This document shows positions 26,220 to 35,370 of a DNA stretch of 64,000 bases, in pieces. Source of the DNA: Rhizobacter sp. OV335 (GTDB lineage Bacteria; Pseudomonadota; Gammaproteobacteria; Burkholderiales; Burkholderiaceae_C); the NCBI RefSeq assembly GCF_900142965.1, contig NZ_FRCQ01000012.1, positions 112,632 to 176,631 of the forward strand. The letters run 5' to 3'. Below the pieces are notes generated by a model that saw only the letters and a program-made list of their open reading frames with translations, was not told where the DNA came from and did no database searches. How positions within the stretch are numbered: position 1 is the first letter of the stretch; each line of letters begins with the position of its first letter. A program made the translations under genes and the position numbers.

Positions 26220-27218
26220 TTGACGTCCCGTCGCCCCGCCCCCTTGCGAATCCTGCCGCCGCTCACCGCCCTGTCCCTCGTGCTGCTGATGCATGCCGCC
26301 GCGTGGCAGGGCGTCGCAGGTGGCGCGTCGGCCGGGCGCTCCGACCTGGTGGTGTCGGCAATGCAGGTGCGCACGGTCGAGGCGGTACCGGTTGCGGCAG
26401 CGGTTGCCACGGTCATCGCGCCGCCACCGGCCGCGCCGCGCCGCGAGGCCCCCGTCAGGACCGAACCCAGGCCCCCCTCATCTGACGCGCCGACGCTGCT
26501 GGCCGCGGCCTCTGCCGCGTCCGCGCCGGCCGCGGCGCCGAACGACGCCGAGGTCGCGCCGGTCTACCCGACCCGCCTGCCGCCGTCGGCCGTGCTGCGC
26601 TTCGACCTGCGCCGCAGCGGCTTCAGCGGGCGCAGCGAGCTGCAGTGGCAGAACCTCGGCGGCCAGGGCCAATACCAGGCACGGCTCGAAGGCAGCGTCG
26701 CCGGCTTCCGCGTCTTCACCTGGGCCAGCCAGGGGCGCGTCGACAAGGCCGGCATCGCGCCGCTGCGCTTCACCGACGAGCGCCGCGGCAAGTCGCTGCA
26801 GGCCGCCAATTTCCAACGCGAGGCCGGCAAGATCACGTTCTCCGGCCCCAGCACCGAGTACCCGCTGGTCGCAGGCGCGCAAGACCGCCTCAGCTGGATG
26901 ATCCAGCTCGGCGCGGTGCTGAATGCGCGCAGCGCCCCGCCGGCCGCCGGCGAGCGGCTGTCGTTCTTCGTGGCCGGCGCCAAGGGCGAGGGCGAGGTCT
27001 GGCACTTCGTTTCGCAAGGCCTGCAGAGCGTGAACCTGCAGGACCAGGCGACGCCCGCCTGGCGCTTCACGCGCGAGCCGCGCAAGCCGCATGACACGCG
27101 CATCGAGGTCTGGCTCGACCCGGCGCGCCATTTCCTGCCGGTGCGCTACCGGCAAAGCAGCGATGGCGCGAGCGACGTGCTCGACCTGATCCTGCAAGAG
27201 ATGCAGATCGCCTCCTGA
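26220..27218 (+). CDS. DUF3108 domain protein
   Basis: 332 aa from a TTG at 26220; no SD is visible, so the start is tentative. An N-terminal hydrophobic segment (LTALSLVLLMHAAAWQGV) acts as signal or anchor. A Pro/Ala-rich linker (about 55-110) leads to the DUF3108 domain (about 115-330) with LRFDLRRSGFSGRSELQW, GQYQARLEGSVAGFRVFTW and DPARHFLPVRYRQSSDG. DUF3108 proteins are periplasmic with an LolA/lipocalin-like beta fold; their role is unknown. It is encoded divergently from the FAH gene and 66 bases before the DUF3567 gene. Confidence 0.75.
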   Translation: MTSRRPAPLRILPPLTALSLVLLMHAAAWQGVAGGASAGRSDLVVSAMQVRTVEAVPVAAAVATVIAPPPAAPRREAPVRTEPRPPSSDAPTLLAAASAASAPAAAPNDAEVAPVYPTRLPPSAVLRFDLRRSGFSGRSELQWQNLGGQGQYQARLEGSVAGFRVFTWASQGRVDKAGIAPLRFTDERRGKSLQAANFQREAGKITFSGPSTEYPLVAGAQDRLSWMIQLGAVLNARSAPPAAGERLSFFVAGAKGEGEVWHFVSQGLQSVNLQDQATPAWRFTREPRKPHDTRIEVWLDPARHFLPVRYRQSSDGASDVLDLILQEMQIAS

Positions 27219-27284
27219 CCCGCATGGGGGCGCGACTTGAAAACCAGCCACGCCCCACCACCTCCCAGTGAAGGAGAGCCTTCC

Positions 27285-27557
27285 ATGCACATGCTCTACA
27301 ACTCCGAGAACTTCGTCGTGGTGCAGTTCGACACCACCCAGGGCGCCAGCGCCGTGCGCGAGGAATCGCTGATGCGCGGCGGCTACGAGATCGTCGACAA
27401 GTTCGCCCGCAAGGAGATCTTCATCGAAGGGGCGCTCGCCGAAAGCTTCAAGCAGGGCGTCGAGGCGCTGATCGAAAGCTCGCCCACCGAGGAGGAGATG
27501 GACGACTACCTCGAGCGCTTCTCGCCGCTGATGCAGCACCCCTTGGTTCTTCATTGA
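27285..27557 (+). CDS. DUF3567 family protein
   Basis: 90 aa. Nearly the whole sequence matches the small betaproteobacterial DUF3567 pattern: MHMLYNSENFVVVQFD, RGGYEIVDKFARKEIFIEG and EEEMDDYLERFSPLMQHPLV. Strong SD (AAGGAG) before the ATG at 27285; the upstream in-frame Met lacks one. The function is unknown; it is soluble and acidic. It is largely restricted to Burkholderiales and supports the taxonomic reading. Confidence 0.85.
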   Translation: MHMLYNSENFVVVQFDTTQGASAVREESLMRGGYEIVDKFARKEIFIEGALAESFKQGVEALIESSPTEEEMDDYLERFSPLMQHPLVLH

Positions 27558-27647
27558 CAGATTTGTAAAGCCGGGCACCTCCCCCGGCCGATGGGGCTTG
27601 CCCCCCGGCGCGGGCTGCGCCAAGATCGCCCGCACCGAGGAGGATCC

Positions 27648-29954
27648 ATGGCAACCCGCCAGCTCGAGGCCCGCATGCTGCTGTCGCCCGGCCTGAAAGA
27701 GGCGCCGGTGCTCGACCGCATGTGCTCTCAGTTCGTGCTGACGCTCACCGTGCGGCACGCCGGGCGCTTCAACCTGCGCCGCGACTGGAACAGCCTGCTG
27801 TCGCTGACCGGGCGCCATCTGGTGTGGCCGGCCAGCGTGCTGGGGCGGCTGCGCGATTTCCTGAAGACCCGCTGCAAGGGCAACGAGCACTGGCGTGGCC
27901 ACGAGGCGCTGGCCGACGAGGCCTTCATGGCGCGCCACGGCGCCTGGCGCGGCCCGTATGAAGAAGGCACGCTGTTCTTCTACGTCGACGAATACATCAA
28001 GGACGCGCCGAAGGACCTGCTCGCGGTGCTCGGCGCCACCGCCGACTGGCTCGACCGCAGCCTGAAGAAGGAATCGACGCTGGTCGAGAAGAACATCGAC
28101 GCGCTGGCCGGCCTGCTGCAGCTGAACCCGGCCGAGCGCGCGCTGCTGCTGTACGGCACGCTCGCCCGCTACCAGCGCGACCTGCGCGGGCTGCTGGTCG
28201 AGTTCAAGGTGTCGAACGCGCAGGAGGCCTATGCCGCGATCGCCGCGGTGGCCGGCGTCAACGAGCAGGACGTCGCCGAGGCGCTGCGGGCCGGCTCGCG
28301 CCTGGAGCGCATCGGCATGGTCGAGAACCTGATCTCCGAGCACAACATCACCGACCTGGCCGACCTGATGAAGGTCAGCGAGCAGCTGCCGCCGGTGCTG
28401 ATGCGCCATTACGCCGGCCCGTCCGACCTGATGGCGGTGTTCACCCGGCCGGCCACGCGCAGCGAGCTGCAGCCCGGCGACTTCCATTACGTCGGCGACG
28501 ACCAGCGCGTGCTGACCGCGCTGCTGCGCAATGCGGTCGCGCGCAAGGCGGCCGGCGTCAACGTGCTGCTGTACGGCCCGCCCGGCACCGGCAAGACCGA
28601 GCTCGCGAAGGTGGCGGCCCAGGCGGCCGGCCTGGAGCTGTACGAGGTCGAGTACGCCGACCGCGACGGCAATTCGCTGTCCGGCCGCGACCGCTACCGC
28701 TCGCTGCAGATCAGCCAGGTGTTCCTGAAGGGCGGCAACCTCGTCGCGCTGCTGTTCGACGAGGTCGAGGACGTGTTCCCGCCGATCTCCACCGATGCCG
28801 CCCAGCTGATGGCGCGCATGGACACCGGCGACGGCGTCGTCTCGGGCAGCGTCAGCGGCAAGGCCTGGGTCAACCAGATCCTCGAGACCAACCCGGTGCC
28901 GGTGATCTGGGTCACCAACCGCATCGAGCAGATCGACCCGGCGTTCCGCCGCCGCTTCCAGTACCACCTCGAGCTGAAATCGCCGCCGCCCGGCGCGCGC
29001 GAGGCGCTGGTGACGCGCGCGCTGGTCGACGTGGCGGTGTCCGAGGGCTTCGCCGCGCGGCTGGCCGAGCGGCGCGGGCTGACGCCGGCGCAGGTGCGCA
29101 CCGCGGTGAAGTTTGCGCGGCTGGCCGCCGAAGACGACGCCGGCCCCGCGATCGAGGCGCTGATCGAGCGCCAGCTCGGGCATGCCGACAAGGCGCTCGG
29201 CAACGGCATCGCCGGCCGCGGCGCGCGCCACGTGGTCACCACCTACGACCTCGGCCTCGTCAACACCGAATCGCGCTTCGAGCTGGTCCGCATCATCGAG
29301 GCGCTGCGCCGCAAGGGCCACGGCACGCTGTGCTTCCACGGGCCGCCGGGCACCGGCAAGACGGCCCTGGCCGAGCACATCGCGCAGCAACTGCAGCGCC
29401 CGCTGCTGATCCGCCAGGCCTCCGACATCGTCAGCAAGTTCGTCGGCGAGACCGAGCAGAACATGGCGCGCATGTTCGACGAGGCCCAGTCCGAGCAGGC
29501 GGTGCTGCTGCTCGACGAGGCCGACAGCTTCCTGCGCAGCCGCCGCATGGCCGAGCGCAACTACGAGGTCAGCGAGGTCAACGAGATGCTGCAGGGCATG
29601 GAGCGCTTCAGCGGCGTCTTCATCTGCACCACCAACCTGTTCGACGACCTCGACGAGGCGGCGCTGCGCCGCTTCACCTTCAAGATCCGGTTCCTGCCGC
29701 TGACCGCCGCGCAGCGCGAGCGCATGTTCGTCGCCGAGGCGCTGGGCGGCGACGCGGCGCTGCTCGACGACGAGCAGCGCGGCCGGCTGGCCGTGCTCGA
29801 CCTGCTCGCGCCCGGCGATTTCGCCGCGGTGCGGCGCCAGATCGACGTGCTGGGGGAAGCGTTCACTCCGGCCGAATTCCTGTCCCAGCTTGAATCGGAA
29901 CACCGCGTGAAACCCGAGGTGCGGCACCGCCGCGGGATCGGCTTCATGCATTGA
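27648..29954 (+). CDS. Double AAA-domain ATPase of unknown function
   Basis: 768 aa from the ATG at 27648 (SD GAGGAGG). An N-terminal helical region of about 270 residues without a recognised domain is followed by two AAA modules. Module 1 has Walker A GPPGTGKTE near residue 310 and Walker B ALLFDEVEDVF near 365. Module 2 has Walker A GPPGTGKTA near 565 and Walker B LLLDEADSFLRSRR near 620, followed by sensor-1 TTNLFDDLDEAALRRF. Tandem AAA modules normally form hexameric remodelling machines. The N-domain would choose the substrate and does not look like Clp, FtsH, Lon or Cdc48 N-domains. It stands alone on the plus strand. Confidence 0.85.
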   Translation: MATRQLEARMLLSPGLKEAPVLDRMCSQFVLTLTVRHAGRFNLRRDWNSLLSLTGRHLVWPASVLGRLRDFLKTRCKGNEHWRGHEALADEAFMARHGAWRGPYEEGTLFFYVDEYIKDAPKDLLAVLGATADWLDRSLKKESTLVEKNIDALAGLLQLNPAERALLLYGTLARYQRDLRGLLVEFKVSNAQEAYAAIAAVAGVNEQDVAEALRAGSRLERIGMVENLISEHNITDLADLMKVSEQLPPVLMRHYAGPSDLMAVFTRPATRSELQPGDFHYVGDDQRVLTALLRNAVARKAAGVNVLLYGPPGTGKTELAKVAAQAAGLELYEVEYADRDGNSLSGRDRYRSLQISQVFLKGGNLVALLFDEVEDVFPPISTDAAQLMARMDTGDGVVSGSVSGKAWVNQILETNPVPVIWVTNRIEQIDPAFRRRFQYHLELKSPPPGAREALVTRALVDVAVSEGFAARLAERRGLTPAQVRTAVKFARLAAEDDAGPAIEALIERQLGHADKALGNGIAGRGARHVVTTYDLGLVNTESRFELVRIIEALRRKGHGTLCFHGPPGTGKTALAEHIAQQLQRPLLIRQASDIVSKFVGETEQNMARMFDEAQSEQAVLLLDEADSFLRSRRMAERNYEVSEVNEMLQGMERFSGVFICTTNLFDDLDEAALRRFTFKIRFLPLTAAQRERMFVAEALGGDAALLDDEQRGRLAVLDLLAPGDFAAVRRQIDVLGEAFTPAEFLSQLESEHRVKPEVRHRRGIGFMH

Positions 29955-30032
29955 CGCCGAATCGTCCGCGCGCGCCTCAAGCCCGCGTCGTCCCGGCCGA
30001 TAACGACCGAACGACCTGGAGCGGCGAGTTCG

Positions 30033-32147
30033 ATGGACGAGGCATTCATTCCTTGGAGGTTCCGGCCTGAGCTGTGGGCGGCTTCCTTCGGCATGGCCGT
30101 CTTTGCCGCGTACGTCGCGCTCGACCTGGCCCGCGGCGTGGCGTCCAGCCACCGCGCGACCTCGCTGCGCGCGCTGTCCGGCTCGGCACTTGCGCTGGCG
30201 GTCGGCACCTGGGCGCTGCATTTCATCGTGATGGCGTCGGGTCCGCTGCCGTTCCCCATGGGCTACAGCGGCTGGATCGTGTTCGGCTCGCTGGCGGTGG
30301 CCTATGCCGGTTCGCTGCTGGCCTGCACGCTCGGCAGCCGCGCCGGCCTGCATGTGCGTGACGGATTGCTCGCCGCGCTGACGATCGGCAGCGCGCTGTG
30401 CGCGACCTCCGTCGTCGCGCTGTTCGCGCTGCGCCTGCAACCGCATGTCGAATGGGACTGGCGCATCCTGGCGCCCGGCTGGCTGGCTGCCTGCGCGATC
30501 GGCGGCAGCGGGCTGGGGTTGATGGCCTGGCGCCGGCGTATCGCGCCGGTCGGCTTGCGCTGGCGCGCCATCGTCTCGGTGGTGCTGGGCACCGCGATGG
30601 CCGTCGGCAATGCCGCGGTCGTGATGGGCGCGCAGGTGCCGATGCTGGCGCTGTCGCCGACCGCCGACGAGGTGAGCCTCGCCACCGTCACCGCGCTGGC
30701 CGTGGTCGGCGTGCCGATCCTGCTGGTGTTGCTGCTGCTGACCTCGATCCTCGAGGCGCGTTTCCGCTCGATGCTGCGGCGTGCCCGCGAAGACCTGCAG
30801 GTGGCGGCCTACACCGACCGGCTGACCGGCCTGCCGAACCGCGCGATGTTCGACGAGCGGCTGCAGCGCGCGGTGCTGCGCGCCGACCGCCACGGGCACC
30901 GGCTCGCGCTGCTGTTCTGCAACCTCGACGGGCTGAAGGCCATCAACGAATCCTTCGGCCAGGCGAGCGGCGATTCGGTGCTGCGCGAGGTCGCCGAGCG
31001 CGTGACCCGGCTGGCCGGCGAGCGCGACATGGTCTCGCGCGCCGGTGGCGACGAATTCCTGGTGCTGCTAGAAGGCGCGCCCGACAAGGACGTGGCCGGG
31101 CGGCTCGCGTCGCGCGTGATGGCGGCGCTGAGCGAGCCCTGCCGCTTCGACGGGCACGAGGTGCCGCTGAGCTGCTCGATCGGCATCGCGATCTACCCCG
31201 ACGACGGCGCGCTGTCGAAGCTGGTGCCGCATGCGGCCGCCGCGATGAATGCCGTCAAGCGCACCGGCGGCGCGGCGCACTGCTTCTTCGAGCCGCGCAT
31301 GGTGGCCGGCGCGCGCGACCAGGTCGAGCTGCTGCACGACCTGCGCCGCGCGATCGAGCACGGCGAGCTGGAGCTGTACTACCAGCCGAAGATCCACGCC
31401 CCCAGCGGCCAGATCACCGGCGCCGAGGCGCTGATGCGCTGGCACCACCCGCAGCGCGGCATGGTGAGCCCGGCCGTCTTCATCCCGCTGGCCGAGCGCT
31501 TCGGGCTGATCAACGCGCTCGGCAACTGGCTGATCGAGGACGCGTGCCGGCAGATCCGCCTGTGGCGCGACCAGGGCCTGCGCATGCGCGTCGCGATCAA
31601 CCTGTCGGTGCACCAGCTGCGCCAGCCCGACCTGCCCAAGCGCATCGAGGCGGCGCTGCGCGCGCACCGCATCGAGCCTTCGCTGCTGACCTGCGAGATC
31701 ACCGAATCGGCCGCGATGGACGACACGCGCGCCAACCTGCAGGTGCTGGAGGAGCTGTCGGCGCTCGGCGTGCATTTGTCGATCGACGACTTCGGCACCG
31801 GCTACTCGAGCCTGAGCTACCTGCGCAAGCTGCCGTCGGAGGAGCTGAAGATCGACCGCAGCTTCGTGCTCGACCTGGAGAGCAGCCCCGATGCGCGCGC
31901 GATCGTCGACGCGGTCGTCAAGCTCGCGCAGGCGCTCGGGCTGAAGGTGGTGGCCGAAGGCGTCGAAACCGAGCAGCAGCAGGACATCCTGCGTTCGCTC
32001 GGCTGCAACGAGTTGCAGGGCTTCCTGTTCGCCAAGCCGATGTCGGCCAAGGCGCTGGCGCTGTGGGCGATGAACGACGAAGGGCCGGCGCCGATCGACT
32101 TCCGGGCCTCGCTGTTCAGCGACACGATCTCGTCGGCCGCGCTCTGA
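30033..32147 (+). CDS. MHYT-like membrane sensor with GGDEF and EAL domains
   Basis: 704 aa. Residues about 10-245 contain seven hydrophobic helices in the MHYT layout, but the MHYT metal motifs are degenerate (TWALHFIVMAS; the later copy lacks His). The GGDEF domain (about 260-420) keeps AGGDEF, yet the metal-binding D-L-D motif reads NLDGLK, losing the first Asp. The EAL domain (about 435-690) keeps EALMRWHHP, EITESAAMD, SIDDFGTGYSSLSYL and KIDRSFV, so the phosphodiesterase side looks intact. Expected role: c-di-GMP hydrolysis at the inner membrane, with a weak or regulatory GGDEF half. The start has GGAGCGGCGAG upstream. Confidence 0.9.
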   Translation: MDEAFIPWRFRPELWAASFGMAVFAAYVALDLARGVASSHRATSLRALSGSALALAVGTWALHFIVMASGPLPFPMGYSGWIVFGSLAVAYAGSLLACTLGSRAGLHVRDGLLAALTIGSALCATSVVALFALRLQPHVEWDWRILAPGWLAACAIGGSGLGLMAWRRRIAPVGLRWRAIVSVVLGTAMAVGNAAVVMGAQVPMLALSPTADEVSLATVTALAVVGVPILLVLLLLTSILEARFRSMLRRAREDLQVAAYTDRLTGLPNRAMFDERLQRAVLRADRHGHRLALLFCNLDGLKAINESFGQASGDSVLREVAERVTRLAGERDMVSRAGGDEFLVLLEGAPDKDVAGRLASRVMAALSEPCRFDGHEVPLSCSIGIAIYPDDGALSKLVPHAAAAMNAVKRTGGAAHCFFEPRMVAGARDQVELLHDLRRAIEHGELELYYQPKIHAPSGQITGAEALMRWHHPQRGMVSPAVFIPLAERFGLINALGNWLIEDACRQIRLWRDQGLRMRVAINLSVHQLRQPDLPKRIEAALRAHRIEPSLLTCEITESAAMDDTRANLQVLEELSALGVHLSIDDFGTGYSSLSYLRKLPSEELKIDRSFVLDLESSPDARAIVDAVVKLAQALGLKVVAEGVETEQQQDILRSLGCNELQGFLFAKPMSAKALALWAMNDEGPAPIDFRASLFSDTISSAAL

Positions 32148-32232
32148 TCGAAGGGAGCGCGGGCATCGCGGTCGCCGATTGGGCACAATGCCGGCACGAC
32201 GCCAGTCAACCCGCGCAGCCACCGACACTGCA

Positions 32233-32595
32233 ATGTCCGCAAAGAAGCCACCGATCGCCGCCAAGACCGTTCGCCGGGACATCGGCAAAGTCATCGTGAA
32301 CACCGCCCTGAGGGGAGAAGGTGTTGCGACGATCAATTTCGGTGAGGTGAGCGTGAAGGCGGCTTCGCCCAAGGTGGGTGAACTGCGGCGCAACGTCACC
32401 ATCGGCCAGGCCGCCATGGCCCGTGCGATGCCGAAGCTGGTGAAGCCGGGGGTTGCATTCAAGACGGCGGAATCAACTCCGCTCTTCCGTGCCGATCCGC
32501 GGGACCCGAGCCGCCTGATCCGCGAGGTGAACGGCAGAGTCTCGACGGGCACGTTCGTCAACGGGAAGTTCAAGGTGGTGAGCACCAAGCGATGA
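32233..32595 (+). CDS. Putative antitoxin partner of the zeta-like kinase
   Basis: 120 aa, basic at both ends (MSAKKPPIAAKTVRRDIGK; KFKVVSTKR). No family was recognised and no HTH is visible. Its stop overlaps the zeta-like start by 4 bases (ATGA), the arrangement of a two-gene toxin-antitoxin operon with the antitoxin first. It does not resemble the helical epsilon/PezA antitoxins. Antitoxin is therefore inference from position only; it could instead be a substrate or accessory. Third-codon GC is a little lower than in flanking genes, hinting at transfer. Confidence 0.55.
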   Translation: MSAKKPPIAAKTVRRDIGKVIVNTALRGEGVATINFGEVSVKAASPKVGELRRNVTIGQAAMARAMPKLVKPGVAFKTAESTPLFRADPRDPSRLIREVNGRVSTGTFVNGKFKVVSTKR

Positions 32596-33335
32596 CTTCG
32601 CTGGCGCAGGCCGTCGAGGAAGTCCGCCGCGAACAGCGGCGTGCCGGAAAGCCGTTGGCGGTGATTCTCGCGGGTCACAACGGCTCGGGGAAATCGACGA
32701 TGTGGCTGCGGCATCTCTCGCCGAGCTTCCGGATCCCGCTGGTCAACGCCGACCGGATGATGTTGTCCATCCTGCCCGAAGCCGATCGTGAAGGTCGCCT
32801 GATCAAGTGGGCCCAGGAACTGCGCGACACCGACGGGAGCTGGATGAAGGTGGCCCAGAAGGGTGTCGAGGCCTTCGTCGCCCAGGCGATGGCGCGGGGC
32901 GTTCCCTTTGCGATGGAAACGGTTTTCTCCTACTGGGAAGCATTGCCCGACGGCAAGTTCGCGTCCAAGGTCGACCTCATCCGGGAAATGCAGGCTGCCG
33001 GTTACTTCGTGCTGCTGTTCTTCGTCGGGCTGTCGAACGTCCGGTTGTCGATCGGTCGGGTGATGACCCGCGTCGCAGAGGGTGGCCACAACGTCGATGT
33101 CGACAAGCTCATCGAGCGGTTTCCGCGCACGCAGCGGGCGATCGGCGTTGCCGCCTCGGTGGCTGACGCGACCGTCTTCACCGACAACAGCCGCGGCAAG
33201 CGGCAGGCCTTCACGGTGTGTCGCATCCAGATCGGCGAGCGTGAGGCCTTCGACATGCGCAGTGGCGCGCGACGCCGAATCCCCGGTGAAATTGGCGAGT
33301 GGCTGAACGTCATCAGTCCCCAGGCGGTCCCGTAG
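32592..33335 (+). CDS. Zeta-toxin-like P-loop kinase
   Basis: 247 aa. Zeta toxins phosphorylate UDP-N-acetylglucosamine-type sugars or related targets and poison cell-wall synthesis. Motifs fit the zeta/PezT group: Walker A LAGHNGSGKSTMW near residue 27, PLVNADRMM with the catalytic Asp region, FAMETVFSYWEAL with Glu, and RVAEGGHNVDVDKLIERFP with the conserved Arg-Gly-Gly-His and trailing Arg. Translationally coupled to the upstream 120-residue gene. It could also be a non-toxic relative of unknown target. It ends 96 bases before metH part 1. Confidence 0.8.
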   Translation: MTSLAQAVEEVRREQRRAGKPLAVILAGHNGSGKSTMWLRHLSPSFRIPLVNADRMMLSILPEADREGRLIKWAQELRDTDGSWMKVAQKGVEAFVAQAMARGVPFAMETVFSYWEALPDGKFASKVDLIREMQAAGYFVLLFFVGLSNVRLSIGRVMTRVAEGGHNVDVDKLIERFPRTQRAIGVAASVADATVFTDNSRGKRQAFTVCRIQIGEREAFDMRSGARRRIPGEIGEWLNVISPQAVP

Positions 33336-33419
33336 AACGATGCCCCCTGCCGGGCCGCGGCGACAACAATGTCTCCGTGGTCACCGTGTCATTGAAACGA
33401 TGGGGTTGCGGAGGTTTCC

Positions 33420-33425
33420 TACAAT
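33420..33425 (+). promoter_or_regulatory. -10 hexamer TACAAT just before metH part 1
   Basis: TACAAT with its centre about ten bases before the ATG at 33432. If used, transcription would start at or next to the start codon, so the message would be leaderless. No well-spaced -35 is clear. There is no riboswitch in this short leader, unlike the second metH part. Confidence 0.4.
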
Positions 33426-33431
33426 CGCCCG

Positions 33432-34496
33432 ATGAACGCTCCCGTCTACACCCGTGGCGCGGCCCTGCCGCAGATCCTGTCGCAACGCATCGTGGTGCTC
33501 GATGGCGCGATGGGCACGATGATCCAGCGCTACAAGCTCGGCGAGGCCGACTACCGCGGCGAGCGCTTCGCCGACCACCCGAAGGACCTGAAGGGCAACA
33601 ACGAGCTGCTGCAGTTCACGCGGCCCGACGTGATCCGCGAGATCCATGAGCAGTACCTGGCGGCCGGTGCCGACCTGATCGAGACCAACACCTTCGGGGC
33701 GACCAGCGTCGCCCAGGACGACTACGGCCTGGGCGCGGTGGCGCGCGAGATGAACGTGGTGGGCGCGCGGCTGGCGCGCGAGGCCTGCGACAAGTACAGC
33801 ACGCCCGACAAGCCGCGCTTCGTGGCCGGCGCGCTCGGCCCGACGCCGCGCACCGCGAGCATCAGCCCCGACGTGAACGACCCGGCCGCGCGCAACGTCA
33901 GCTTCGACGAACTGCGCAAGGCCTACTACGAGCAGGCGGCAGGGCTGCTCGAAGGCGGCTGCGACCTGTTCCTGGTCGAGACGATCTTCGACACGCTGAA
34001 CGCCAAGGCCGCGATCTTCGCGCTCGACGAGCTGATGGAAGACACCGGCGAGCGGCTGCCGGTGATCATCTCCGGCACGGTGACCGACGCCTCGGGGCGC
34101 ATCCTGTCGGGGCAGACGGTCAGCGCGTTCTGGCACAGCGTGCGCCACGCCAGGCCGATCGCGATCGGCCTGAACTGCGCGCTCGGCGCGACGCTGATGC
34201 GGCCGTACATCGAGGAACTCTCGAAGGTGGCGAGCGACACCTTCATCAGCTGCTACCCGAACGCCGGCCTGCCGAACCCGATGAGCGACACCGGCTTCGA
34301 CGAGACGCCGGAGATCACCGGCAGCCTGGTGGAAGAGTTCGCGCGCGCCGGCTTCCTGAACATCGCCGGCGGCTGCTGCGGCACGACGCCGGCGCACATC
34401 GCCGAGATCGCGAAGCGGGTCGGGAACTATCGTCCGCGCTCGCGGCACGATCCGCTGTTCAGCGGGTTGGTGGCGGTGGAGACAGAGTCGGCGTAG
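33432..34496 (+). CDS. metH: Methionine synthase, homocysteine-binding part (MetH N-terminal)
   Basis: 354 aa. It covers only the zinc-dependent homocysteine S-methyltransferase domain of Met[88 protein letters not shown], and the zinc-binding Cys pair in [13 protein letters not shown]. It matches the first third of E. coli MetH. The remaining domains are encoded 2.6 kb downstream at 37123. A two-gene metH is known in Burkholderiales, so this is a real split and not a frameshift. Both parts are needed for methyl transfer from methyl-cobalamin to homocysteine in the cytoplasm. The HipA-like and DUF3037 genes plus an opposite-strand lipoprotein gene separate the halves. Confidence 0.93.
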   Translation: MNAPVYTRGAALPQILSQRIVVLDGAMGTMIQRYKLGEADYRGERFADHPKDLKGNNELLQFTRPDVIREIHEQYLAAGADLIETNTFGATSVAQDDYGLGAVAREMNVVGARLAREACDKYSTPDKPRFVAGALGPTPRTASISPDVNDPAARNVSFDELRKAYYEQAAGLLEGGCDLFLVETIFDTLNAKAAIFALDELMEDTGERLPVIISGTVTDASGRILSGQTVSAFWHSVRHARPIAIGLNCALGATLMRPYIEELSKVASDTFISCYPNAGLPNPMSDTGFDETPEITGSLVEEFARAGFLNIAGGCCGTTPAHIAEIAKRVGNYRPRSRHDPLFSGLVAVETESA

Positions 34497-34571
34497 AGGT
34501 CGCCGCCATTGCTCGATCAACCGAAGGCAAGCATTCGGCGAGTCGGGCCGGACTTGTTGCACACTCGCGCG

Positions 34572-35369
34572 ATGGCAACGAAATCTTCACGGACGGGGAC
34601 GGCGGTCGTTGTGCCGATCCGATCGACTGGTGATGCGCAAGCACCGCAGTTGAGCCTGCTGCCATTGCAGATTGACGCTGAGTTCGAGTCCCGCTTCGCT
34701 ACGGCAGATTTGAAGAAAGTCGTGAGAGCCCGCGACGGTCACTTCTATGCAGTGAAGTCGCAGACTGTGCACCCACTCCTCCCGGCGAGCGAATACCTCT
34801 GCTATCAGCTGGCGTCTGCCTGTCAGATCGCGGTTCCGTTCTCTGCCGTGTTGACTGACTCCGCGGGGCGCTACTTTTTCGGTTCTCGCTTCGAGGGCGG
34901 CGCGACGGAACTCACCGCGCAAGGCCCGACTCGAGGGTTGGAGATGTTCAAGCAAGCAGCCAAAGAGGTGTCGGCGGCTCTTGCTTTCGATCTGTTTGTC
35001 GGCAACGAGGATCGACACCGAAACAACTTCTTGTTTCGCAAGAACTATCAAGAGCAGTGGGCGCCTCTGGCGATCGATTATTCGCGTGCCCTGCTGGTTC
35101 GTGATTTTCCGAACGACACATTTCCTGTTCCCGAGTCGAGCAACACCCGCAGCACCATCAAACTGATGAAAGCCTCTGGCTTATGGCAAGGGCCTTTCGC
35201 TATATTTTCTTTGAGCACCTTGCAGGGCGTTTCGGCCGAACACGTTCTCCACTGGTGCAACGAGATGCCCGAGCAGTGGCTACCTCAAGAACGTAGGCAG
35301 CTGCTGCTCAACTGGTGGGACTCCCCGGCATTTACCGAGCGTTTGAACGCGATTTACGACCTTCTTTGA
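34572..35369 (+). CDS. HipA-like kinase domain protein (HipA_2 type)
   Basis: 265 aa from the ATG at 34572, without a strong SD. The C-terminal half has the HipA-type kinase signature: catalytic loop AFDLFVGNEDRHRNNFLFRK and metal-binding APLAIDYSRALLV. The N-terminal region shows RARDGHFYAVKS as a possible ATP-binding strand. It lacks the N-terminal HipA dimerisation subdomain and is much shorter than true HipA (about 440 aa). Base composition is visibly less GC-rich than its neighbours. The stop is followed after one base by the DUF3037 gene, so the two form an operon. A toxin or defence role is inference; the target is unknown. Confidence 0.75.
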   Translation: MATKSSRTGTAVVVPIRSTGDAQAPQLSLLPLQIDAEFESRFATADLKKVVRARDGHFYAVKSQTVHPLLPASEYLCYQLASACQIAVPFSAVLTDSAGRYFFGSRFEGGATELTAQGPTRGLEMFKQAAKEVSAALAFDLFVGNEDRHRNNFLFRKNYQEQWAPLAIDYSRALLVRDFPNDTFPVPESSNTRSTIKLMKASGLWQGPFAIFSLSTLQGVSAEHVLHWCNEMPEQWLPQERRQLLLNWWDSPAFTERLNAIYDLL

Positions 35370-35370
35370 C

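Noticed and set aside
26478..30899. Very long minus-strand open frame (about 1470 codons)
   Set aside because: Antisense to four well-supported plus-strand genes. It is an artefact of high GC with few stops; its composition is Ala/Arg/His-rich with no domain.
33432..34496. metH part 1 as a frameshifted or truncated gene
   Set aside because: It ends at a natural domain border and the other domains are complete in a separate gene; two-gene metH is known in the order.
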